Positions 21,901 to 33,397 of a stretch of 64,000 nt of DNA are shown here, piece by piece. Each line of letters starts with the position of its first letter. Within the stretch, counting starts at the first letter, position 1. This DNA comes from Owenia fusiformis (Eukaryota > Annelida > Polychaeta > Sabellida > Oweniidae), in contig CAIIXF020000001.1 in assembly GCA_903813345.2 (NCBI GenBank), forward strand, positions 26,401,915 through 26,465,914, given 5' to 3'. A program made the translations under genes and the position numbers. The notes under the pieces are model-generated. The model made no database searches, was not told where the DNA came from, and saw nothing but the letters and a program-made list of their open reading frames with translations.

Positions 21901-24900
21901 ACATTTATGCAATTCCGGCTTTATTTTATTTTACTAGAGAGATGTCAGACCTATAAATAAAGGCATATGGATGCATAAATTCATCTATAATTCAGGATAA
22001 ACTGAGATTGAATAATGTTTTAAACATTTAAAAATTTAACTCTTTAAAGACTGGGTCAGGACCCACGTACGTGGGTACGAGGGTACGTGGGTAGGAGGTT
22101 TTTTATACAAAGCCAATTCATCATAATTATGACAATACAGAAAGTGAACATTCTCCCACAAATTACGTTTTTATTGGAATGTGTTCTTGAATAATTACCC
22201 ACAATGCAATACTCCAAGAGAACATCTTGATACCTCTTATTCTTATTGGTCTTTTTTGTTTACTTTAACATGATATTGAATATATGTTATGCTTCAATCA
22301 TATTGAAAATTGATTTTTACTCAAAATAATACTAAAACATATACATTTTATCTAATACTTTTTGAAATATTACCTTAAAAGGGAAGCATGGCATTGCTCA
22401 TTTTGAAGGTCTCATGTTATTACACAGAGTTGCATACCCTTCTAATTGAAAGCCCATGGTTAAACATGGAATCACTTTTATTCAATAATCACAAATCAAC
22501 CTTATGTTTTATTCCACGTCGTTCACACATTTCTTGCATCTTTATGTTGATATCAAAATTAAGTGTTACTAGGCGGGATTATGACCTATGGGATACGGAC
22601 CATTGGGATTTGGTCCAATGGAATTGGGACGGTTGAGATTCAGACCATTGGGATTCAGACCAATAGAATTCAGATAATTGGGAATAGGACCGACCATTGG
22701 AATTCTGACAATTGGGATTCAGACACTTGGGATTTAGACCAATCGGGATTTGGATGATTGGGGTGACCTCATGTCTGTTTACCAGTTTCTGATCGGTCCT
22801 TTGACAACCCATAGGTTTCTTCAAATCTCTAGCCAATAACTTGGCTAAACATCATTTGAGGTTTCCTTAAGTGTCTATCTAACCAATAACTTGCCTAAAC
22901 ATCATAAATTGTTTATTTTTCAGTGCCAAAGGTCTTGTTTTGTCTTAGTTCTAATTTAAGCTATCTAGATTTGATATGCTTAGAAAATCTTATATAAGAA
23001 AATCAATGCAAGTTGGGAATGTCAAACATATGGGCAGCTGTTAAAGTTCTGGCTTGTGTAAAAATATTGGTGGCTGGGTTACTTGTTGACATGAAAGCTT
23101 GGTACTTAACATTTCTGGTAGGGTAAATGGGTCCATGCTATTCTGCAATATCCAAAAAGGACAAGAGGGGGATTAACCCCAGAGTTCAAAGATGACATAC
23201 GCTTATAATGTAAACCTGTATTCAATGTCATGCAATAGAAATCATAAACAGAAAATCTTCTTTTGAGTAAAAACGTTCAACATTTTGGAAAAAATGTTTT
23301 CATATGGGTCCCTATTCATAATTTTTTGAATTGTTCGATTTGATTAATATCACGGCCACTTGAAAGAAAACATACTGTTTTTTTATAAAAACACTGTATT
23401 TGTGACCAGAAAGTTCTCCTGACTCTGATTGAAGCTAAATGGTGCAGGGGTTCTTGGTCAATATGTCTGCTTGATAATGTATATGGATATTATGGAGAAA
23501 AATTGAACATTTTATATGTATACTGTACATTTACGTTGAAATATTTTTTGTAGGGGTTCAGAACTGACAGATATTAGTATCCTGAAAGAAACACCCAATG
23601 TTGAAGTTGTTAGTCTCAGGTATGTAATGTTATAGTGTACATGTTCATGTGATAAGTACAGACAATTAGACACATCACTCACTAATGATACATTTATTGA
23701 ATTCAAATCATTTGCAATATGGCATTCGAGATACACATACTTTCTTCAGAGGAGCAAAATTTAAGTTCTTACATAATTGGCTGCTTGGCTCAAGGCATGT
23801 GCCCAGTTTGCTGATGCTTATGTATTCGTGTCACTTGACAGGGGTCGATATATCAGCAATACTATACCCATATGATAAGTCGGTCTCAATATATAATATC
23901 TAAGGTACGTAAGATATTATATAAGTAATTATAATGAAACATCACTGCATCTTTTAATTCTTGTTAAATCTTTCAGTGTGAACCACATTTCCTCACTAGC
24001 GGACCTAGCATCCTGCAAGAATCTTCAGGAGCTTTACATAAGAAGAAATGACATTAAAAACTTAGCAGAGATATGTTATCTGAAAAATCTGCCAAAATTG
24101 CGAATTTTATGGTTGGCTGATAATCCATGTGCAGTGGGGGATAGGTACAGAATGACAGTCTTGAAAACACTACCTAACTTACAGAAATTTGATAATGTGT
24201 GTAAGTACATAGAAACATCGTCGTGTTGATTTTTAATTTATCCATTAAATTAAATGTGTTACTTGCGGTTGATCTAGTATTTTTCAAATCCTTTTTGAAA
24301 TCTTGCTGATTTTCATTTAAGAAAATTTGTAATCTGCAGGCATTTGAATACCATTTTGGCATCAGTTTGTTTCATTTTGGTGCCAAACGGGCCTGAACTT
24401 TCAAGCAGCATCAGAATTTTCATGATAAACAGTTGTTTAACATGTCTTATGTCACCCCCAGAAGTGCTGCAGATTATTATAGTCTCCAGCTTTTTTTGTG
24501 GATGATGTTCTGCGGTTGATGTTTGGTGTCTGTAACAAATGGCAGGTTGTGACATTTTACATGTTATGCCTTGTATTTGTCTCAGACTATGTTGATATCA
24601 TATTTTCAGTGGTCCAACAAGAAGAAATAAATGATGCTATTGAACAAGGCCAAGAGCTGACACCACCCAAAGGATGCTCAAGTTCCAGTTCTGCCCCTTC
24701 TAGACCCAAAACACCAAAGAAAACTGAAAAATCATTTATAAAACTTGAAGATGACACTAGTACTTTGTCATTAGAGGAAACTAAGTAAGTACAAAATGCC
24801 TGTTACAAAGTCATCAGGTTGTAGCCAGGGTCAAAAATTTGGCAAGGCAAATAAAAATAGGTGAGGCAAAGGAGTGCTATCGATATGGTGAACTTTTTTA

Positions 24901-26382
24901 ACACCTGTTTTTCTTTAACCAGTCATCAAAACATTCTGAAAATTTTACACATTGTCAATTTAATGGTCATCTTTTGGATGGTAACATATATTTATATACT
25001 TTTCTCTATATTGTTTTAGAAAACACATCAGACACTTCTTTTGTTCTATATAATAACATATATATAGAGATTATCCTATATGAGGTTCAGGATATTGGGA
25101 TCATCCCGAGGCAAATATAATATATTTGCCCGAGGGCCACAGGTCCCGAGGGAAAATATATTATATTGGCCGAGGGATAATCCCAATATCCTGAACCGAC
25201 TATAGGATAATATGTTTATCCCATACCAATCTTGGTCATCTGGTTCACATTGTTCAATCGTGGAAATATTTTAGAATATTCATGTGCAGTTTTGTTTTCT
25301 TGGCCGTGGGCGGATTTTCCGGTTCTCTCAAATATTCCCACATTTATTTTATTGATTTTTTGAATGATTAAGTGGATGCTCCTTCCCTTTTTTAAACCAT
25401 CAAACAGATCCCGCTTGTCTGTGTTTTCTCCATTGTCGTTTACAGTCATTACGCGAACGTTACAAATTATGAACAAATATGCGAGCGGCGATTATGACGT
25501 AGCATATCTGCCCGCTCGGAGCGGGACATAAAGCTATATCTGCCCGCTGATGAAAATATAAGTTTTAATAAACTGGCTTTATGTACCTGTAACACGTCCA
25601 AGTATGGGATAAATATATATATATATCAGTTCACCATATCGATACCTATCCTTTAGGCTTATACTCCTGCATTTGGACTTTACTTCCAGTTTTAGTTGAA
25701 AAACGTCTGATTAGATATACATTTATTTCTGTAGAATTTTGGTGAGGCACCCCACATGCCTCATGTCTGCCTATGACCATGATTGATATCATATATTCAA
25801 GCTTAAAAACTGTACTATGCATTAATGTATTCAATATATAAAGAACTAAATGCTTTATGTCCTTTAATGTTGCAGTAAGATCAGGGAGAATCTCGGCCTG
25901 AAGGCCTTACCAGCTGAGAAAGTGACCCCACAGAAGACACGGCACACTGGGGGTGCTAAAGCTAGGGTATGTTGTCTTTATATCAAACATAATACTTCAT
26001 ACAATAGCACAAAGTTTTCAGAATTTTTTGTATAGTGATGTTTATATTCAATTTTACTTTTGATTTGTCTCGTGAGTCGTGAATTATCATTTCAGCTGCC
26101 ATAATACTTCATTGCTTTCAAAGATCATTGTATTCTGTGATCATTTATTCATTTCATCTGTAAAAATTGCAATTGCACACTATTTCACTATGTAATAGAT
26201 ACAATAGTAAAGTTTGACAAGGTTGAATAACATTATTGATTGTCAAATTATTAAATTGTTTCTCATTTTGTTTTCAGAATGCAAACATACTTCAGGCTGT
26301 ATTATCTTTGGTGAAAGAACTTGATGCAGACAGCCTAGAAACCATAGGGAATGCTGTAAAAAACAGACTAGAATCATTCTGA
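18978..26382 (+). CDS. CFAP410: Cilia- and flagella-associated protein 410 (C21orf2-type leucine-rich-repeat protein)
   Basis: Six coding exons: 18978-19057, 23554-23619, 23977-24200, 24610-24784, 25876-25966 and 26278-26382. They total 741 bp, giving 246 aa (human about 256). The N-terminal 130 residues form the short leucine-rich-repeat domain of this family, with blocks [33 protein letters not shown] and [20 protein letters not shown] matching the human protein closely. A Ser/Pro/Lys-rich linker follows. The last 35 residues (from [12 protein letters not shown]) form the conserved C-terminal helical segment. In vertebrates the protein acts at the ciliary base, with NEK1 as partner, and its loss causes retinal and skeletal ciliopathy. 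The start ATG follows CATC and gives the expected N-terminus. Intron 1 is 4.5 kb and almost filled by a fold-back element. AATAAA signals occur at 26407 and 26655. Identity is secure. Confidence 0.95.
19497..20260. mobile_element. Near-perfect palindromic MITE with TTAA ends (piggyBac-like target)
   Basis: Two arms of about 335 bp, starting TTAAGGTCTCATGGAAG at 19497 and mirrored to 20260, are almost identical and separated by a centre of about 95 bp. TTAA at both edges is the piggyBac target site, but the first bases inside (GGTCTC) are not the usual CCC start, so the class is tentative. It is non-coding. Its near-identity of arms compared with the diverged fold-back around it suggests a younger insertion. 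Confidence 0.75.
20550..22114. mobile_element. Inner element with 290-bp terminal inverted repeats
   Basis: The ends begin GGCTTTGTATAAAAAACC (20550) and are mirrored to 22114. Both arms contain a run of ACCCACGTAC units with the palindrome ACCCACGTACGTGGGT, and the shared blocks GTTGATCGGGCAGTCTTAC and AAATAAAGCCGG. The roughly 980-bp middle has only short open frames with no domain I recognise. It may be an independent element nested in the larger fold-back or that element's core. Confidence 0.7.
23166..23228 (+). repeat. Dispersed repeat block (AGGGGGATTAACCCCAGAG)
   Basis: The roughly 60 bp from GAGGGGGATTAACCCCAGAG to TGTAAACCTGTATT recurs on the minus strand at about 32555-32610, with few differences. 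A weaker relative lies at 32266-32302. It therefore belongs to an interspersed repeat family. It is in CFAP410 intron 1. Confidence 0.7.
24865..25655. mobile_element. Inverted-repeat element in CFAP410 intron 4 with nested palindrome
   Basis: The inverted termini share TATCGATATGGTGAACT (24878-24894, mirrored 25628-25644), extended outward by an AAAGGA block. Nested inside is a second element at about 25064-25620. It starts GATTATCCTATATGAGG, contains a long palindrome around TTTGCCCGAGGGCC, and ends GTCCAAGTATGGGATAAAT. A shortened copy of this inner element is at 62712-62875. No coding capacity is visible. Confidence 0.7.
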
Positions 26383-27996
26383 TAATCCTAATTCTTGAGA
26401 ATTCATAATAAACTGTGTCATAAGACAACACAACAATTAAACACTATTCAGGACAGTGTTATCCAGTGAAGGTTGAGGAACAATGGGCATTTAAATCCTC
26501 TCAAGAGTGTTGTTTTATATGAGCTTGATTTGGATTGAAGTGTAAGCCTTTTATTGAGTGCTTGACAAAGAGTTTTGGGCATAAGCAGTTTGATTGGACT
26601 GAATATTAATTGAGGTTGTATTTTAGATAAAAGGCTTCATTTCTCCAATTCAACAATAAATTGATTGATTATCCATACAGCTAAACAAATGGTGCTTTGG
26701 GTTTGAGCATTAAGTAAATTTCACTCAGCACTATGAACATGTTTATTGTCTATTCACTGTTTAGCAACATTTTCTCTCACTTTTGAACCTAGAAATGGGA
26801 TTTCTGGGTAGAATGTATTATTTGAGGTTTATCAGTTTGAGACTTCTTTATTTTGATAATTGAATTAATATTTGATTGGGCATTATGTAAAAAATATGCA
26901 TTTCCATATGCTCATGACTGAAAACATCAGGATACTACCTATTGCCTGCTGCGAATAGACCCCTACTCTGGTGCGGTAAACAAGTAACCATTATAAAGTA
27001 TAGAGATGAGTTGTCAGGTCTATGTATGCATGCAAATCAATTGTTATCATTGTACTGTACAAGTGATATGATGTCACATTCCGTCCAAGCAGTTGTATAT
27101 AGCCTACTGTTGTCTAAACATCTTTTGCAGATGACATATGGCAATTTTATTTGAGTATAAATATAAATAAACTATCTATCTAAAGACTTTGTTATCATTT
27201 ACTTTCCAATGGTTTGTCATTGGAAGGTTGTGTAAAATCAACACTTATTCTACAGAATTACAAATACTGTATATCTTTTTCACGACTTTATGTATTTATT
27301 AAATGTGTTAACAATATATCAAGATATAAAATAAATATTAAAATAAACAAGTTCAAGTATTTTTATACATTTACCATTTCATACATTTACCTAATATCAG
27401 TCTAGTGCACAAATTTTGCATTGAATTTTTCAGTTCAAAACAATAGCTTTTTTCAAGTTTATCAAAGAGCTCGTCTCAAACAACTCTTATTTATAACAGC
27501 CTGCAATTGGCACCATTAACAGACTTTGACACAAAGCTTCTTTCCTGAAAATATCAAGACCTGAAAAAGTAAGCAGCATGTTAAGTGCAAATTACAGTGT
27601 GCACCCGACCTGTCAAAATTTATAACTAATAATTCCTTACACAAAAGATTCATGACAAAGTTTGAACATGCAAGGTGCAGGTTTAAGATTTATTTTCAGT
27701 TTTGGTTCAGAAATCGGCACTGTCACCCTTTAATGAAATAAGCCCGGATCATTTCAGTATAAATATCACAAATCTTGTTTCTCATTGTGTGCTGGCTACA
27801 TATTGGAGCTTGACATGAGACAATTCTCCAAACAGCCATATTCATGAAATAAATCTTGTTGAATATCAATCAAATTCAATGAATCAAATATTGCAATACA
27901 TGTACTTTTGAGAAACAAGTACCAGTGTAAACTTTCAGTAAGAAAAGCTGTGTTGACCGCATCTGGTAACTTCACTAAAACTTCCATTTTGCTGTG
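26383..27996. other. Convergent 3' regions of CFAP410 and HUS1
   Basis: The two genes are tail-to-tail. This 1.6 kb should hold both 3' UTRs. Plus-strand AATAAA occurs at 26407, 26655 and 27166. A minus-strand AATAAA lies at 27689-27694 for HUS1. I see no additional gene. Confidence 0.5.
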
Positions 27997-30900
27997 TCAA
28001 GTTGAAATAACTGGCATAAAGTACTGTAATGAAACATCCTCGTGTAAAACAAAGAAATGGATAATCCTATTATCTACAATATTACAAATCACTTTCTGGG
28101 GATTCACTTGTTGACCCGACAAAAATTGTGAAAATTTTCTAATGTCAATTCTGGCTTGAATGAACTGGTTACTGTCCGTCTGTATGTTCCTGTTTTGTGA
28201 CTGATCTTGGTCTTTGCCTGGAAGAAAGAACATAATTATTATAACATTATAGCATCCTGCCAGAGCCTGTGCTTCATCTTTTTTTGCAAATTGGTTTATT
28301 ACAATTTTTGAATGCTTTCAAAATATAGAATTGATATTATGAGGTTATATAATGGTTCTTTCTGTATATCGTGTTTATACTCGAGTGAGTATATGATATA
28401 TTCACAAGTGAGCGTAGCGAACGAGTGAATATATTATATTCTCACGAGAGTATAAAATGCACGATATACAGAATGAACCATTATATAATCTTATTATGCC
28501 ACTCTAAGTTCAATTACAGTTGATTTGAACACAATCATAACAATTAGAAACCATAAAAATATCCCATAGCCAACTCAATAATACTGATGTTGATCTCGAA
28601 CCATTTATGACGTCACTTGATTCTAGCAAATCATGCCGAACCATTTATGACGTCACTTGATTCTAGGAAATCATGAAAATTTCCATGATTTTTTTTATTC
28701 AACACACGTGTTCAATAGTTCCCAGAATGCACTTCTACAGTGGTATACGCTGGAGTGTATACGGAGGAGTTGTATACGATGACGATATACTACTCTCCAC
28801 TGTATATCGTTGTTATAGACCCATGTTATACAACTGTAATCGGACTTAGAGTGGTATAAACTTTTTTATTTCATTCATAAATATTAAATAATGACCCAAT
28901 ATTGGGCAATAATAGATATTGATTGTGCTCTAACTTATTGAGGTAGATATACTGTAGAACATTTTTGAGTGACATTATCCCATGGCGAATTATAACCACT
29001 TGTCAAACAGACAATATTAGAGTGACTAAACCTTCCAGATGACCTACCCCTACACCCAAAAGTAAAATACCTGCAGCAATCGTTAACATTCACTGTAATC
29101 CAATGATGCATTCATTTCTCTAAAAAATTCCAAGCTTGAGAAGAAATCTATTATGAGGTGAGAGGTTTGTAAGGTTCGTAAGTCTAAATACGGTGTAAAC
29201 TACTGGTTGTTATAAATTTGAGGTATTTAGTATCACAGTAAAAGGTTGAGTCACTTTAACATTGATCAAGTTTCTCTTACTCCAATCTGGATTTGTAAGA
29301 TCTTTGAAATGTGTGGAGACACTGGCCATATCTGTTTCTATCTTCAGTGTCATCTCTCCATTCTGATTTGCTCTGATTACCTGCATAATTACAAAAATTC
29401 AGTCAGCAAATATTTATTCTGAGATTATATAACTGAAATTCAATAAACAGCAATTTAAAACCAACAGGTTAAAATACAGTACAAATATGGGCCGTATCCA
29501 GTTCTGCTAAATTACATTAGCTCTCCAGAAGTGCATGACATTTTGTCCACCTTTGTGATTCTTCTTGCGAAAGGAATTATGTGAGGGTGACACATATTAT
29601 TTGATTTTCGTACAACCCGCATATTTCTAGTTGACATAATCTTTTAAAAATTAGAAAAGCTTATTCGAAGATTTATGAGTTTTTAAAAATTGGAAAAGCT
29701 TACCACAAAATTACTAAGATTCTTCATGCGATCTACAACATGCCTTAGAGTCTTTAGATGAGGCATGTAGATGCTCACCTACAATGTGAGAAATGAACAT
29801 ATACTGTAAAGATATCATGTAATAAAAGGCCCAACGGACGGACGGACCAACGGACGGACAGACGCCTGGTCGATCCCATAGACTCACTGTGTGAGCCAAT
29901 AATGAGATTCAAGCAGAGGCCATTCAGTGGGGTTCAGGGGGGCTGCACGAATTATTTGTTTTATCTGTGCAGACTTCCCCCCTGTACTTTTATTCCTCAC
30001 AGAAAGGCCAGTCGGTTCAGGATACCGGAACTATCTATAGCAACACATACATTCACAAAGCACTGTTACTTGTTCAATTTTAATGGCATACCTTATTTGA
30101 TAAAACGTTAAGATTTAAAAATTATAGTAGATGTATTCTAATATGTTTTCTTAATAAAGGTAAGATACAATATTATATGAAGGTGATCTGATGACAAAGG
30201 ATATCTGAAATAAAGCAGGTAACTGCATTATTAATACATAACAGAGTTTGAACTTTGAAACACAGCTGCCTGATTGCCAATGGTAATCACTTTTCACTCT
30301 GGGCAATGAACTTGGAAAATGAAAATATTAAATTGTGACAATAATATTTTGAACCTTAGTCGTCGAACTCCAACTGCACATATACAGTGAGTGTATGTAT
30401 GTCAGTATGTGTGTTTGTGATATATACTCTACTACTCACATCAAAATCAGGCATTTCTGGCTCTTCAAAATCATCCCACAGCCTCCTTGGAATCACATTT
30501 ACAGGAATATCGTGGGTAACAAATCTAGAATGATTGCTCAGTGATGGCTAAAAACAGATATCATGTCATTAAATACTAACAAAAGATGCATAGGTTTTAT
30601 CAGATGTTGTTTTTTAAAGATAACTTTTAAAGGAGTCACAAAGAAAGCAGCCAACTTTTTGCCTCATTCCTAACAAGCATTTTTATAAAAATCTGAGGCA
30701 GAGAAATAATAGCTTTTTAAAACAAATTACTTGTATATTTTCCTACAAATGTGGAAATAAACATTTTTATTTTGAAGAATTGTCTTAATGTTCATCTAAC
30801 TCTACAATTTCTCAATCGCAAATGACTTGACTATCTGATAAAGACAAAATGGACCTTTTCTGAAATATGATATGTGGAATAGTAAAGAGCACATTAGATG

Positions 30901-32945
30901 GTCCATTGAAATTATTGTTTGCAATTTATATACACAATTGGCCAGCTGAAAATCTGAAAAACTTATAGTATATATCATCGATGCTGCCAGGAGAGGCATG
31001 GCATTGTTGTTTTTCCAGATTAGCACAGAATTTCCCTTTATTTTAAGGGGTTTCACCCCAAAAATGGCACAAATCCATAAAATAATGAGATTGCCAGCTA
31101 AAGCATGCTTAGCTTACGTAAATAGCACCAAATAATACCAAATTTTTCACTACAGTACTCACCAATTCCACTTCAACTGTAAGGCAAGGTGTATGTTTCT
31201 TTGTAAGTTTAATCTTCACAGATTTAGCCTGTTGTCCAGTTTTCAAGGCTCTCAGTAAATTATCAGGAATTACATCTAAGTAGATCTCATTGAACTCCTC
31301 ACTAAGGCCCTCAATCTGATACTCATTGAAGAAATGTCCCTAAAGTATAGACAATAGACATATGTGTATGATTTCAAGAATACCTGTGTATCCTATCCTC
31401 CTTTTGCCGCACAATTCAATATCAAGCTAATTTATCTAAAAATTCCAAAATATACCTGAGTTAATTCACACCAAATACTAATGCCTCCATTGGCGACTCT
31501 TTCAGAGAGGATGAAGTAAATCTTGTTGCTTGTAAGCCTCAAGGTGCATCCTTTTACAAGCTTTGCGATTGTGCTCACCACTCCTAAAATCATGAGACAA
31601 TAAGCATGATAAGAAACTTATAGCAAACAATAATCCACTCCCCTACCCATCTTATTAAATTTATATAATTTGGAAATTGAAATGTCTATTTAATTTCCCT
31701 GCGTGGCAATTAGTTTCTGGAATTAACAAACAATTGTTATTGTTGAGAAGGGCTTCTCACAGCTGGGGACCAAAATGCTGCTAAAACAAGGGACTCTTTA
31801 CAATAAATCAATGCACTTTTGCAATTTTGTTTTGCTTTCAATGGAGCAATTTTGAAGAAAAATGGTGCACATAGGCGTAGGGCTATATTTTGAGTTGGTA
31901 CGCACACTCGGGGATGCCTGATTGCGTGGTCGAAGGCCGTGCATCGCGGGGGGGGAATCTTTTTCAAGTATGTTGTTTGATGGAATCTTAGCATTTTTAT
32001 CAACTTTAAATGTTGACAATGGTAAACATACAGATACAGTAGCAAGCATCAATAAATTCGCAAATAAATTAATGCATTTTAACACATTTTTAATTTTTTC
32101 AAATACATTTGGTATGCCTGTGCATATTTTGCGTAATAGGCGCTACGCCCATGGTGACGCACAATCCTTTGCTTTCAAACATCTGGTACGTCAAAAATTC
32201 AAAATAAAGTTCGAAGTTAGTACCACATGAGAAAGCAGCACATAACAAAACGTTTGGAGATAAACAAGAGGGGGGAAAGCCCCAGAGCTTTAGCGATGAC
32301 TGACTTGTTACATCTCTTGCGTACCACCTTTGATTGCACAAATTCGTCGTCGTGATGTTTTAATCGATGTAAGCATACTCCCCCGGGCATACTCCTTACA
32401 TCTTTCTTTAATTTGATATGAAATAACAAGCTACGAAATTGGTTAACATGCCAGGAATTAACATAATATTATTCGAAAGCTATATTAGAAAATTTCCAAT
32501 CCGCCATTTTTGTTTATCGATTTGGACCAATCAGAGGTGTACGTAATCGCAATACAGGTTTACAATTTAAGCGTACGTCATCTTTGAACTCTGGGGTTAA
32601 TCCCCCTGAAGATAAACTAGGGTTCTGCGTACATAAAAATATTTCTGCATTTCGGTTGGTCAAACAAATTGTTGACTGTGATTTCAACCTAAATCCAATT
32701 ACAGTACAACAAAAAGATATTATCAAGCAATGTCACAGACATATTTGTAGGGAAGTTGACAAAGTGTAAGATGTTATGTTGATAATAGAATTTTGGGACA
32801 CACCAAAAATTAATTTTGATGGGCGATAATTGAGTAATTTGCATTAAATGTTAGCGTAGTCTACAATCAATCGATACATAAATCATTTCTTACTTGTAAA
32901 ATGTTGAATACATCCTATGTCTACAAGTTTTGCTCTGAAACGCAT
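27997..32945 (-). CDS. HUS1: Checkpoint clamp subunit HUS1
   Basis: Seven coding exons on the minus strand (high to low): 32894-32945, 31456-31583, 31163-31339, 30440-30547, 29704-29778, 29281-29380 and 27997-28217. They total 861 bp, giving 286 aa (human 280). The protein starts [17 protein letters not shown] and has the HUS1 signatures [53 protein letters not shown] and, near the end, [17 protein letters not shown] and [11 protein letters not shown]-like [19 protein letters not shown]1 is a PCNA-like fold that joins RAD9 and RAD1 in the 9-1-1 clamp, loaded at damaged DNA to activate ATR signalling. Full length and in frame. Intron 1 and the last intron carry inverted-repeat elements. Identity is secure. 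Confidence 0.96.
28336..28860. mobile_element. Double fold-back element in the last HUS1 intron
   Basis: A first palindrome (about 28340-28492) has arms reading TATAATGGTTCTTTCTG and its mirror, with AGTGAGCGTAGCGAACGAGT at its centre. A second inverted pair, TTATGCCACTCTAAGT (28494-28522, mirrored 28831-28858), encloses a tandem duplication containing CCATTTATGACGTCACTTGA twice and several GTATAC motifs. It is non-coding. The centre motif resembles those of other hairpins in this window. Confidence 0.65.
29834..29864. repeat. GGAC microsatellite
   Basis: A short run of CGGA units in HUS1 intron 5, about 55 bp from the exon that ends at 29778. Confidence 0.8.
32266..32620. mobile_element. 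Inverted pair of dispersed repeat blocks in HUS1 intron 1
   Basis: On the plus strand at 32266-32302 the sequence reads ACAAGAGGGGGGAAAGCCCC then AGAGCTTTAGCGATGAC. In the opposite orientation at about 32555-32620 it reads AGGGGGATTAACCCCAGAG then TTCAAAGATGACGTACGC. The second block closely matches 23166-23228. The pair could be one small element with inverted ends or two insertions. Confidence 0.5.
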
Positions 32946-33218
32946 GATGCACCATCAGGAAAAGTGAAAAAACAAGAGAACTCTACAAATCAAATCAAAT
33001 GTTTTTGATTTTCCCAGATCTCGCAAAAGGCCCTCGCAAAACCTCGCAAGTGTTAACGAGAGTTGACATACATTTAACTGATGCTTTCAGTCTCCTTCAG
33101 AGTTAATTCGTTAATTTTTACTTATGTAAGAACTTTGCCAATCTAAAATGTTCGAAAGTTGTGAAGCTTTTATCGACTATGTTTAATGCCAAAGATTTCA
33201 CCCACGTCTGATTCGAAA
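32946..33218. other. HUS1 upstream region
   Basis: This 273 bp separates the HUS1 start codon from the tRNA gene and should contain the HUS1 promoter and 5' UTR. A short cluster of CTCGCAAAA repeats lies at about 33020-33050. I see no clear TATA box. Confidence 0.35.
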
Positions 33219-33291
33219 GACCCTGTGGCCTAATGGATAAGGCGCTAGCCTCCGGAGCTAGAGATTGTGGGTTCGAGTCCCACCAGGGTCG
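33219..33291 (+). tRNA. tRNA-Arg, anticodon CCG
   Basis: A full 73-nt cloverleaf can be drawn: acceptor GACCCTG/CAGGGTC, D stem GCCT/AGGC with loop AATGGATA, anticodon stem CTAGC/GCTAG with loop CTCCGGA (anticodon CCG at 33252-33254), 5-nt variable loop, T stem GTGGG/CCCAC with loop TTCGAGT, and discriminator G. All stems pair perfectly and no intron is present. A TTTTT run at 33300-33304 is a suitable RNA polymerase III terminator. It decodes CGG arginine codons. Confidence 0.97.
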
Positions 33292-33299
33292 AACCTTTA

Positions 33300-33304
33300 T
33301 TTTT
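33300..33304 (+). terminator. RNA polymerase III T-run after tRNA-Arg
   Basis: Five consecutive T residues 9 bp after the tRNA discriminator base. Confidence 0.75.
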
Positions 33305-33397
33305 ATACAACCATTTTATGTGCTAAAAGTATTATGAAATCTTGTCTTCAACATACTATTTCGAGAATGAGAATGCATGGGAGTTAGAGACAGACCA

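Larger units (their letters stand above)
19160..22775. mobile_element. Large fold-back (mirror-image) element in CFAP410 intron 1
   Basis: Several blocks occur in order and again in reverse complement: A, short TGGTCC/AATCCCA degenerate repeats (19160-19375), mirrored at about 22575-22770; C, CCATGGGCTTTCAA with flanks (20338-20420), mirrored at about 22385-22470; D, about 290 bp (20550-20838), mirrored at 21819-22114. The centre (20840-21818) is unique. A TTAA-flanked palindrome (19497-20260) interrupts only the left arm. The arms have diverged, so it is not recent. It has no recognisable transposase. Block A is a degenerate tandem repeat of a unit near 13 bp. Confidence 0.7.

Noticed and set aside
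21075-21904. Minus-strand frames in the centre of the CFAP410 intron element, considered as a transposase
   Set aside because: They are short, hydrophobic or low-complexity, and have no catalytic motif I recognise.
31737-32429. Several 70-100-aa frames in HUS1 intron 1
   Set aside because: They overlap on both strands, lie in repeat-derived sequence and show no domain.
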